13,646 nt of DNA from Christensenella sp. UBA1262. Lineage in GTDB: Bacteria; Bacillota; Clostridia; Christensenellales; CAG-917. A program made the position numbers and the translations under genes. The stretch spans positions 41,409 through 55,054 of the forward strand of contig DBVO01000016.1 of the NCBI GenBank assembly GCA_002308215.1, in the 5' to 3' direction. Below, in pieces: positions 1-5,352 of this stretch. The notes beneath the pieces were generated by a model. That model saw only the letters and a program-made list of their open reading frames with translations, did not search any database and was not told where the DNA came from. Numbering within the stretch: position 1 is the first letter of the stretch; the number at the start of each line of letters is the position of its first letter.

Positions 1-26
1 GCTCTAACCAACTGGGCTACGCCTCC
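1..26 (-). tRNA. tRNA, 5' portion only (isotype not determinable)
   Basis: Read on the minus strand, the first 26 bases have the layout of a tRNA 5' half: a 7-nt acceptor strand GGAGGCG, T8-A9, a D-stem starting GCCC, the D-loop AGTTGGTTA and the returning strand GAGC. The anticodon, T-arm and 3' end lie outside the window, so the amino acid cannot be named. A plausible promoter sits immediately upstream on the same strand. The D-stem contains one C-A mismatch (positions 12 and 23), which is tolerable but worth noting. Confidence 0.8.
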
Positions 27-38
27 AAAGCAAGAGTT

Positions 39-67
39 ATAATACACTACTTTTATTTATTTGACAA
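39..67 (-). promoter_or_regulatory. Promoter of the minus-strand tRNA
   Basis: On the minus strand TTGTCA (62-67) and TATTAT (39-44) are separated by exactly 17 bases, which fits a sigma-A promoter. The predicted transcription start at about 31-33 lies a few bases before the mature tRNA 5' end at 26, as expected for a short tRNA leader. Inferred from spacing and consensus only. Confidence 0.6.
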
Positions 68-104
68 GCATATTTTACATTTTTTTAACATGCCAATTAT
101 ATTA

Positions 105-133
105 TTGCAAATATTAATTAGCTATGCTAATAT
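105..133 (+). promoter_or_regulatory. Candidate promoter reaching the flavoprotein start codon
   Basis: TTGCAA (105-110), a 17-base spacer and TAATAT (128-133), preceded by TG at 125-126, form an extended -10 promoter. Its predicted start falls at about 139-141, on the ATG at 140, which would make the transcript leaderless. A weaker alternative, TTTACA (74-79) with TATATT (98-103) at 18 bases, would give a leader of about 30 nt. Neither arrangement provides a Shine-Dalgarno sequence. Confidence 0.45.
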
Positions 134-139
134 ATTCGT

Positions 140-1342
140 ATGGAAAATTTGAAATTTGATGTAGTTATTATTGGTGGTGGAGCAGCAGGAATGTTTCTTG
201 CTGCGAATCTTCCTGCAAACATGAAGGTGGCACTTCTTGAGAGCAACGACCGAGTAGGCAAAAAGTTGCTTGCAACAGGTAATGGGAAGTGTAATTTGAC
301 AAACCTTGATATGAATATTGCCCATTATAATAAGCCTGGATATATTGAAGAGTTTTTGGACAAATTTGATGCTCATGATACGGTTCAAGCTTTTGAAAAG
401 ATGGGCCTTATTACGAAAGCTGTCGATAAGAGGGTATATCCTTATAGCGAATGCGCTTCAACAGTGCTTGATGTCCTTCGTAGAGCAGTAGACAGAGCCG
501 GGACTGAGGTTTTGACATCGCATTTTGTAAACTTTGTAGAGAGCTTTAACGATTCATTTAATGTTCAAGGTATTATTAAGTGCGAAGGGAAACCAAATGA
601 ATCATTCTCAATATCTTGCGATAATGTAGTTTTGGCTACAGGTTCTCCTGCTACATTTGGAAAAGATAGCACAAGTTTATTTACCGCATTAGGGCATAAA
701 TCGCGCGAAATGCGCCCATCTCTTGCTCCAATTAAAGTCAATAAAGAAGCAATTAAAGGATTGCAAGGAGTTAGAGTTAAAGCTGGTGTTCGTATTGGAT
801 ACAGATATGAAGTAGGAGAGGTGCTCTTTAAAGAGTTTGGCGTAAGCGGTATTGCAGTATTTAATCTTTCAAGTGAACTCGCAAGAGATAGAGCCAAAAT
901 TGGCGATATGATGACCATCGACTTTATGCCAGAATATTCTCGTGCTGAAGTAGAAGATATTCTTCGTAAACGTGGTGCAACTATGACCGTAGGTGAACTG
1001 ATGTTAGGAACATTCCATTCTAAGGTTCAAGAGCGTTTAATTGCAGCGGCGAATTGCACTCCAGAAGAACCAGCACAGGCAAAAATTGGTGCACTTGCTA
1101 ATGTAATAAAAAATTACAAATTGGAAATAGAAGGTCTCGGAGATGTTAGCTTAGCACAAGTAATGTCAGGAGGCCTTGACCCACGAGAATTTGACGAAAA
1201 TCTTATGTCTAATCATGTAAAGGATGCATATGCAATTGGCGAAGCTTTGGATATAGATGGCGATTGTGGCGGATATAATTTGCAATGGGCATGGACATCA
1301 GCAATGACAGTTGCAAGAAGTATTATCAAAAATCATTTTTAA
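140..1342 (+). CDS. FAD-dependent oxidoreductase, HI0933/YhiN (BaiN-like) family
   Basis: A 400-residue flavoprotein. The N-terminal dinucleotide-binding loop is G12-G-G-A-A-G17, followed by E34, which should bind the adenosine ribose, and the family block GKKLLATGNGKCNLTN at 40-55. The C-terminal FAD block GEALDIDGDCGGYNLQWAW (367-385) is equally characteristic, so the protein is full length. The family is annotated variously as aminoacetone oxidase-like or NAD(P)/FAD-dependent oxidoreductase. Clostridium scindens BaiN, implicated in bile acid dehydroxylation, is a relative, but family membership alone does not establish that reaction here, and most members have no proven substrate. The protein is soluble, with no signal peptide. 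The start at 140 has no Shine-Dalgarno upstream; it is chosen because the Rossmann strand begins at residue 6. The cyclophilin gene follows after 11 bases and is probably cotranscribed. Confidence 0.93.
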   Translation: MENLKFDVVIIGGGAAGMFLAANLPANMKVALLESNDRVGKKLLATGNGKCNLTNLDMNIAHYNKPGYIEEFLDKFDAHDTVQAFEKMGLITKAVDKRVYPYSECASTVLDVLRRAVDRAGTEVLTSHFVNFVESFNDSFNVQGIIKCEGKPNESFSISCDNVVLATGSPATFGKDSTSLFTALGHKSREMRPSLAPIKVNKEAIKGLQGVRVKAGVRIGYRYEVGEVLFKEFGVSGIAVFNLSSELARDRAKIGDMMTIDFMPEYSRAEVEDILRKRGATMTVGELMLGTFHSKVQERLIAAANCTPEEPAQAKIGALANVIKNYKLEIEGLGDVSLAQVMSGGLDPREFDENLMSNHVKDAYAIGEALDIDGDCGGYNLQWAWTSAMTVARSIIKNHF

Positions 1343-1353
1343 TGAGGTAAATA

Positions 1354-1857
1354 ATGTATCAATCAACTAATGAAATAACAAATTTAGTAAGAATTACAAT
1401 GGAAAATGGGGAGTCAATTGTAGTTGAACTCGATGCAAAGAATGCTCCTATAACAGTAGCTAATTTTCAAAAACTCGTCGGCAAACATTTTTATGATGGG
1501 CTTATTTTCCATAGAGTAATTAAAGACTTTATGATCCAGGGCGGAGACCCAACTGGAACAGGTATGGGCGGAGCTGATGAGGAGATTAAAGGTGAGTTCG
1601 CAGTTAATGGAGTCAGTAATAACTTATCTCACAAAAGAGGAGTTATTTCCATGGCACGTAGCCAGTTCTATAATTCAGCTTCATCACAGTTTTTTATCTG
1701 CCATGCAAATTGCAATTTCCTTGATGGTCAATATGCTGCTTTTGGACAGGTAGTAGAGGGAATTGAAACCGTAGATAAAATTGCTAATGTTAAAACTGAT
1801 CGTTCAGACAGGCCGTTGGCAGAACAACGAATGAAAAAAGTTGAATTTGTAAAGTAA
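1354..1857 (+). CDS. Cyclophilin-type peptidyl-prolyl cis-trans isomerase
   Basis: A 167-residue single-domain cyclophilin that catalyses isomerisation of Xaa-Pro bonds during protein folding. It shows FHRVIKDFMIQGGDPTGTGMGG (from residue 52), with R54 and Q62 matching the catalytic Arg55 and Gln63 of human cyclophilin A, SQFFI at 111-115 and the LDGQYAAFGQV segment near residue 125. No signal peptide is visible, so it is probably cytoplasmic. The start is supported by GAGG (1344-1347) six bases upstream. It lies 11 bases behind the flavoprotein gene and is followed by a strong terminator, so it is the last gene of that unit. Members of this family are often called ppiB, but the symbol is not certain here. 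Confidence 0.95.
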   Translation: MYQSTNEITNLVRITMENGESIVVELDAKNAPITVANFQKLVGKHFYDGLIFHRVIKDFMIQGGDPTGTGMGGADEEIKGEFAVNGVSNNLSHKRGVISMARSQFYNSASSQFFICHANCNFLDGQYAAFGQVVEGIETVDKIANVKTDRSDRPLAEQRMKKVEFVK

Positions 1858-1877
1858 GCGAAACAAGAAAAAAGCAC

Positions 1878-1905
1878 AAAAAGGGAAGTGAAAACTTCCT
1901 TTTTT
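1878..1905 (+). terminator. Rho-independent terminator after the cyclophilin gene
   Basis: GGAAGT (1884-1889), loop GAAA and ACTTCC (1894-1899) form a perfect stem, extended by an A-run on the left and six T on the right. It ends the flavoprotein-cyclophilin unit. The A-run also lets it act in the reverse direction. Confidence 0.85.
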
Positions 1906-1919
1906 CATACATTTGACTA

Positions 1920-1953
1920 TTTACTTTAAACTTTTTTGGTAGTAATATATAAT
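1920..1953 (+). promoter_or_regulatory. Putative promoter of the SGNH hydrolase operon
   Basis: TTTACT (1920-1925) with TAATAT (1943-1948) at 17 bases; an overlapping TATAAT lies at 1948-1953. A TTGACT at 1913-1918 is too far from either -10. The position, after a terminator and 25-30 bases before the gene, makes a promoter likely, but which hexamers are used is uncertain. Confidence 0.45.
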
Positions 1954-1975
1954 TAGTTTTAATTTGGGGGAAAAT

Positions 1976-3184
1976 ATGAAAAAGCGTTTTTTAATGATAA
2001 CAGTTGTATTTGTTCTCGTTGCGCTTTTGGTGTTTGCTGTTGCATGCAACAAAAAAACAGAAAAAGTAGCGCCTGACAAAACAATTGTATATCTCGGAGA
2101 TTCAATTGCTGAAGGATTAATAGGCCCATCCCCACTTAGTGAAAGAGATAATTATGCCTATTATGCCTTGCTTGGCAGGACGAATAATTTTAGATATTTT
2201 AATCATTCAGTTTCAGGGCACAAAACATCTGGAGATATGCTCGGCAATGATGAAGGTGGCTTGCTCGGACTTCTTAATAGGATTAAAGAAAACGGCGAGA
2301 CAGCAACTCTTATGAAGACGCATATCCAACAGGCTGATATTATCCATGTTTCTATTGGCGGGAACAATCTTTTGCAATATGATCTTGGGCTTTTGATGCT
2401 TGAAGTTGCAGATGAAGATTTTGAAGCAAAATATGAAGAAGGCACGACTTTAATTAATTTGTTGCATGACGGTGGTCAGGCATCAAGACAAGCTCTTGAT
2501 TCAGATAGAACAGTTACGTTTAAATTCCCAAATACATATCAAGATATCTGCGATATTATATCTATAATTAGAGAATGGAATCCAAACGCAACTATTTGTT
2601 TCCAAAAAGTATATAACCCTGTAGTTGGTGGATGCAAATTCTTGTATCCAGAATTGTTAGCTAGACTTGCAGAAATAGATGACGATGGAAGATTTGGAGC
2701 TCAAGGCACTAAAATTACAACCATTGAACAAATTCGTGCTGTTGCACAAGAACTGTTGTGCCATTTGAATGGTATGTTTGATGAATATCTCGCTGCAAAT
2801 CCTAATTCAATTGTAATTATAGATGCAAATAAAGCATTTGATGATTATGTAAAGACAGATGTAAGAGATGGCAAAGTATATATTGGTGAAGGATGTAAAG
2901 GGTCAGACCTTTTCTTCAGCGATTGGACGCACCCATCTAATATTGGTCATGCGGTATTAGCAGAAACAACACAAGCTAAGTTTGTTGAATTAGGGCTTGC
3001 GAAAGCTGATGCAGTAGACCAATATAAATCTATCAAAATAGAACAAATTAATAGAATGTATAGTTCATGCGAAGGTTTTGATGCAAAGGCAGTAATTTCA
3101 AGCATCAATTCAGCACAAAACTATCGCGAAGTGACAAATACCTACTTTAATGCAATCAAGGGCTATTTGCCTAAATACTGTTAA
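1976..3184 (+). CDS. SGNH/GDSL-family hydrolase lipoprotein
   Basis: A 402-residue exported lipoprotein with a lipase/esterase-type fold. Residues 1-23 are a lipoprotein signal peptide ending FAVA before C24, the lipidation site. Block I is GDSIAEG with nucleophile S43. G81 in NHSVSGH fits block II, N130 in SIGGNN is the oxyanion-hole Asn of block III, and DWTHP gives D316 and H319 of block V, so the full catalytic set is present. At 402 residues it is longer than common SGNH enzymes (about 200-250), mostly because of a large segment between residues 130 and 316. The substrate is unknown; cell-surface acyl esters or glycan acetyl groups are typical for the superfamily. I take ATG 1976 over an in-frame TTG at 1964 because GGGGG (1966-1970) is a suitable ribosome site only for 1976 and MKKRF is a normal signal start. 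The next lipoprotein gene follows after 11 bases. Confidence 0.9.
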   Translation: MKKRFLMITVVFVLVALLVFAVACNKKTEKVAPDKTIVYLGDSIAEGLIGPSPLSERDNYAYYALLGRTNNFRYFNHSVSGHKTSGDMLGNDEGGLLGLLNRIKENGETATLMKTHIQQADIIHVSIGGNNLLQYDLGLLMLEVADEDFEAKYEEGTTLINLLHDGGQASRQALDSDRTVTFKFPNTYQDICDIISIIREWNPNATICFQKVYNPVVGGCKFLYPELLARLAEIDDDGRFGAQGTKITTIEQIRAVAQELLCHLNGMFDEYLAANPNSIVIIDANKAFDDYVKTDVRDGKVYIGEGCKGSDLFFSDWTHPSNIGHAVLAETTQAKFVELGLAKADAVDQYKSIKIEQINRMYSSCEGFDAKAVISSINSAQNYREVTNTYFNAIKGYLPKYC

Positions 3185-3195
3185 GGAGGTGCGTT

Positions 3196-3960
3196 ATGAA
3201 ACGTTTTAGAATTTTATCATTAATAATAACAGTGCTCCTTATCTTAACATTCTCATTCACTTTCTTTGCTTGCGATAAAGATGCAGAAATTAAAGATGAA
3301 TATTTTGAAAACGATATGCTTTTCAAAATTAGTGATGACACAGAAATAGTAGGTTTGCCATTTGGCTTAGTTGCGGATTTATTTGATAAAGAAGAAAGCT
3401 ATTTTACATTTACATCTGATGGAAAAGTTCATGGCCAATTGAAAACAATTGACAATTTAGTTGAATCAGCCCTTGGCCTTCTCGACTTGTTTGGATATGA
3501 TATCAATGAATTAACAGCAGGACTTGCCGATATTGATATTGATGAAGCAGTCATCCAACCATACGTCGTAGATATGTTCCCAGGTTTTACTCTTGATCAT
3601 GTTGAAGAATCGTTTAATCTTATGAAAAAGAGTTTAGGACTTTCTTTAATAGGGATCGATTTTGAGAGTGAAATAATAAAAGGAATAGAAAGAACTCATC
3701 GTGTGCCATCCGATATTATTGATCAGCTCCCAAGTAATTTCTCATTTGGAATTGCTTTTGATCAAACATATCACCTTGAAACATTGACTGATTCAGAAGG
3801 TAATACATTTAAAGCAGTTTATGTAGGTGATATTGTTGCACATAATGAAAACACAGAACCATTTGTTGTGTTTACTCAAAGCGAAAAGAAAGGGAAGAAG
3901 ATTCTCACTCTAGATGTTGAATTTATTATGATTCATCTTGTTCTTGAAGAGAAACTGTGA
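3196..3960 (+). CDS. Lipoprotein of unknown function
   Basis: A 254-residue protein that I do not recognise. Residues 1-25 are a hydrophobic signal peptide ending TFFA, with C26 as the predicted lipidated cysteine followed by DKD, so it should be anchored to the outer face of the membrane. The mature part is acidic and rich in Leu, Ile and Asp (LADIDIDEA near residue 115), without Cys or obvious catalytic motifs, and the C-terminus looks beta-rich. A textbook AGGAGG (3184-3189) six bases before the ATG overlaps the stop of the SGNH gene, so the two are one transcript. The NUDIX gene begins one base after its TGA. A surface-binding or accessory role with the SGNH lipoprotein is conceivable, but only from position. 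Confidence 0.85.
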   Translation: MKRFRILSLIITVLLILTFSFTFFACDKDAEIKDEYFENDMLFKISDDTEIVGLPFGLVADLFDKEESYFTFTSDGKVHGQLKTIDNLVESALGLLDLFGYDINELTAGLADIDIDEAVIQPYVVDMFPGFTLDHVEESFNLMKKSLGLSLIGIDFESEIIKGIERTHRVPSDIIDQLPSNFSFGIAFDQTYHLETLTDSEGNTFKAVYVGDIVAHNENTEPFVVFTQSEKKGKKILTLDVEFIMIHLVLEEKL

Positions 3961-3961
3961 T

Positions 3962-4501
3962 ATGGATGATAATTTGATAGAAAAAACAATAGATTCACAA
4001 GAGCTGTATCACGGGCGCATCATAAACCTTAAACTAGATGATGTTGATTTGCCTGATGACAATAAAGCTAAGCGCGAGTACGTAGAGCACCCAGGTGGGG
4101 CCGCAATCCTAGCAATAGATGGCGAAGATATGTGGCTAGTTAGACAATTCCGTTATCCATACAAGGAAATAATTGAAGAAATTCCTGCGGGCAAACTTGA
4201 AGCAGGGGAAGAAGCAATCGTTACTGCCGAGCGCGAACTCATTGAAGAGATTGGATATGATTGTGATAGAATAGAACCATTCGGAATCATATATCCAACT
4301 CCAGGCTATACTAATGAGCATCTATATATATTCCTTGCTACGGGGCTTAAAAAGAGAGAAACGCATCTAGATGAAGATGAATTTATATCTGCATACAAGC
4401 GTCCAATAAAAGAAGTATTGGATGATATTTTAAAAGGAAAGATTAAAGATTCAAAAACCTGTTATGCAGTTCTTAAATATTCTTTGTTGAATAAGAGATA
4501 A
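3962..4501 (+). CDS. NUDIX hydrolase, ADP-ribose pyrophosphatase type
   Basis: A 179-residue cytoplasmic NUDIX enzyme. The NUDIX box spans residues 77-99 and fits G-x5-E-x7-REUxEExGU, with RELIEEIGY as the metal-binding core; the last position is Tyr rather than Ile/Leu/Val. The preceding VRQFRYPYKE and EIPAGKLE, and the following PTPGYTNE, are typical of the ADP-ribose diphosphatase (NudF-like) subgroup, which cleaves ADP-ribose to AMP and ribose 5-phosphate. Substrate preference is inferred from those motifs. The ATG at 3962 starts one base after the TGA of the lipoprotein gene, which suggests translational coupling; upstream in-frame TTG codons at 3938 and 3944 are possible but less likely. 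It closes the SGNH-lipoprotein-NUDIX operon and is followed by two hairpins. Confidence 0.92.
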   Translation: MDDNLIEKTIDSQELYHGRIINLKLDDVDLPDDNKAKREYVEHPGGAAILAIDGEDMWLVRQFRYPYKEIIEEIPAGKLEAGEEAIVTAERELIEEIGYDCDRIEPFGIIYPTPGYTNEHLYIFLATGLKKRETHLDEDEFISAYKRPIKEVLDDILKGKIKDSKTCYAVLKYSLLNKR

Positions 4502-4502
4502 C

Positions 4503-4521
4503 TATAAAACTTTGTTTTATA
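4503..4521 (+). other. AT-rich perfect hairpin just after the NUDIX stop
   Basis: TATAAAAC (4503-4510), loop TTT and GTTTTATA (4514-4521) form a perfect 8-bp inverted repeat two bases after the stop codon and a few bases before the main terminator. No T-tract follows it, so it is not a terminator on its own. It could help protect the mRNA 3' end, or be chance in AT-rich DNA. Confidence 0.4.
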
Positions 4522-4524
4522 AAA

Positions 4525-4554
4525 GAAAAGCCGCTCTTTCGAGCGGTTTTTTTT
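4525..4554. terminator. Bidirectional terminator between convergent genes
   Basis: CCGCTC (4531-4536), loop TTTC and GAGCGG (4541-4546) form a GC-rich stem. It is flanked by AAAAGAAAAG on the left and eight T on the right, so it works for the NUDIX operon on the plus strand and, read in reverse with a T-rich tail, for the minus gene that stops at 4574. Confidence 0.9.
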
Positions 4555-4573
4555 CATTTTAACTATTAAAGAA

Positions 4574-4924
4574 TTATTCTTCTTTTGGTTCTTCAGCAGA
4601 TTCTGCTTCGACTTCTGCTTCTGCCTCTGGTTCTTCTGCTGGTTCCTCAGCTTTTGGTTCATCTTTAGAATCGCCACTAAGGTCGTCAAGCCAAATCAAT
4701 TTATCAAGAGCGCAGATGCAAATAAGGTCTACAACAAACAAAATCCAGCCGCCAAAGATTGCGCAGATAATTGAAAGGCAAATGCCGAGATTATCTTTTT
4801 TGAGTGCGCTCTTAGAAAAACGGTAGAGGTTTGATGGGACGTCCCAAAGCAAGCAGAGAAGTGCTCTTACGATTTTTGATTGACCTTGATACCAATCAAG
4901 ATACTTTTTTGCGAAATCTTCCAT
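4574..4924 (-). CDS. Small membrane protein with acidic C-terminal tail
   Basis: A 116-residue protein of unknown function. Residues 1-15 are polar. A moderately hydrophobic stretch follows (IVRALLCLLWDVPSNLYRF, about 18-36), then a basic turn (KSALKKD) and a clear transmembrane segment around residues 46-72. The last 35 residues are almost only Glu, Ala, Pro and Asp in EEP/EAE-like repeats, a flexible acidic tail. There is no signal peptide or lipobox. The start is well supported: GGAGG (4931-4935, minus strand) lies six bases upstream, and an extended -10 promoter lies further out. It is a single-gene unit convergent with the NUDIX operon. The tail could serve as a protein or metal contact, but nothing in the sequence shows which. 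Confidence 0.8.
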   Translation of the reverse strand: MEDFAKKYLDWYQGQSKIVRALLCLLWDVPSNLYRFSKSALKKDNLGICLSIICAIFGGWILFVVDLICICALDKLIWLDDLSGDSKDEPKAEEPAEEPEAEAEVEAESAEEPKEE

Positions 4925-4962
4925 TTTGTGCCTCCATTAAATATTTATATGATTATGAGCCA

Positions 4963-4990
4963 ATTATATCACTTTAGTGTAAAAAAGCAA
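4963..4990 (-). promoter_or_regulatory. Promoter of the small membrane protein gene
   Basis: On the minus strand TTGCTT (4985-4990), 16 bases, then TATAAT (4963-4968) preceded by TGA, giving a consensus extended -10. The spacer contains the small inverted repeat CACT-TT-AGTG (4970-4979), which could be an operator. Confidence 0.7.
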
Positions 4991-5049
4991 CTTTTTACAA
5001 AATCTTTCTTAATTTTTATTTATTTTTGCAGAAAATGTTAAAATTTATA

Positions 5050-5082
5050 AAATATGCATAAAATATGAATAAATGCATAATT
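5050..5082. repeat. 11-bp near-tandem repeat
   Basis: AAATATGCATA (5050-5060) is followed directly by AAATATGAATA (5061-5071), a 10/11 match, and by a shorter variant, AAATGCATAAT (5072-5082). The period is close to one helical turn. It could be a protein-binding or bent-DNA element, or low-complexity drift. Confidence 0.4.
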
Positions 5083-5186
5083 ATAACAAAACAGATATAA
5101 AAATGTGTTTGATTTTCCCCTCAAAAAGACAAAAAAATACTAAAAAGTGGATATTCAAACATAAAAACACTGTTCTACGCGCGCGC

Positions 5187-5206
5187 GATAATATATAAAG
5201 ATTATC
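5187..5206. promoter_or_regulatory. Palindrome GATAAT-8-ATTATC, possible operator
   Basis: Two perfectly inverted 6-bp arms (5187-5192 and 5201-5206) separated by 8 bases lie about 40 bp upstream of the -35 box of the oligopeptide operon. The arms share the GATAA core with the palindrome over the -10 box. A regulator site is inferred from symmetry and place only. Confidence 0.3.
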
Positions 5207-5247
5207 AAAAGTATTAAAAAAACCTTAAAATAAGTATGCAAAATCAT

Positions 5248-5276
5248 TTGACAATTACGCTTTATCGTGATAAATT
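5248..5276 (+). promoter_or_regulatory. Promoter of the oligopeptide permease operon, with overlapping palindrome
   Basis: A consensus TTGACA (5248-5253), a 17-base spacer and TAATT-like TAAATT (5271-5276) preceded by TGA (extended -10) predict a start near 5283. The perfect palindrome TTTATC-GT-GATAAA (5261-5274) covers the spacer end and most of the -10, where a bound repressor would block polymerase. Confidence 0.7.
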
Positions 5277-5282
5277 ATTCGC

Positions 5283-5316
5283 ATATAGCGGGGGAAGGCT
5301 AGTTCTTTTGCTATAT
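5283..5316 (+). promoter_or_regulatory. Hairpin at the 5' end of the oligopeptide operon mRNA
   Basis: ATATAGC (5283-5289) and GCTATAT (5310-5316) pair perfectly around a 20-base G-rich then T-rich loop. The stem begins at the predicted transcription start, so it would cap the mRNA 5' end. It does not include the ribosome site (5340-5345). A stabilising stem or a binding site for a regulator are both possible; I do not recognise a riboswitch class. Confidence 0.45.
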
Positions 5317-5352
5317 AAAAAAACAGATAATTCTAATTTGGAGGAATAAAAA

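Larger units (their letters stand above)
4991..5247. other. AT-rich divergent intergenic region without a gene
   Basis: No open reading frame with a ribosome site is visible on either strand. The stretch contains homopolymeric A/T runs, an 11-bp near-tandem repeat (5050-5082), a TGTTTGA/TCAAACA inverted repeat (5106-5112 and 5155-5161), a (CG)5 tract (5178-5187) and a GATAAT/ATTATC palindrome (5187-5206). It separates the minus gene from the oligopeptide operon and probably holds upstream control elements of the latter. Confidence 0.6.

Noticed and set aside
61..89. TTGACA at 61-66 on the plus strand as the -35 of the flavoprotein gene
   Set aside because: No acceptable -10 lies 16-18 bases downstream (TTTAAC at best). 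The overlapping minus-strand TTGTCA pairs well with a -10 for the tRNA instead.
3196..3960. Use of a Mycoplasma-type code (TGA as Trp)
   Set aside because: All Trp codons in the window are TGG, no gene needs TGA read-through, and TGA is the natural stop of this lipoprotein.
4462..4689. Minus-strand reading frame of 75 codons overlapping the small membrane protein and the NUDIX end
   Set aside because: It is a Lys/Asn/Gln-rich shadow of the repetitive acidic tail, without a ribosome site, and it crosses the terminator.
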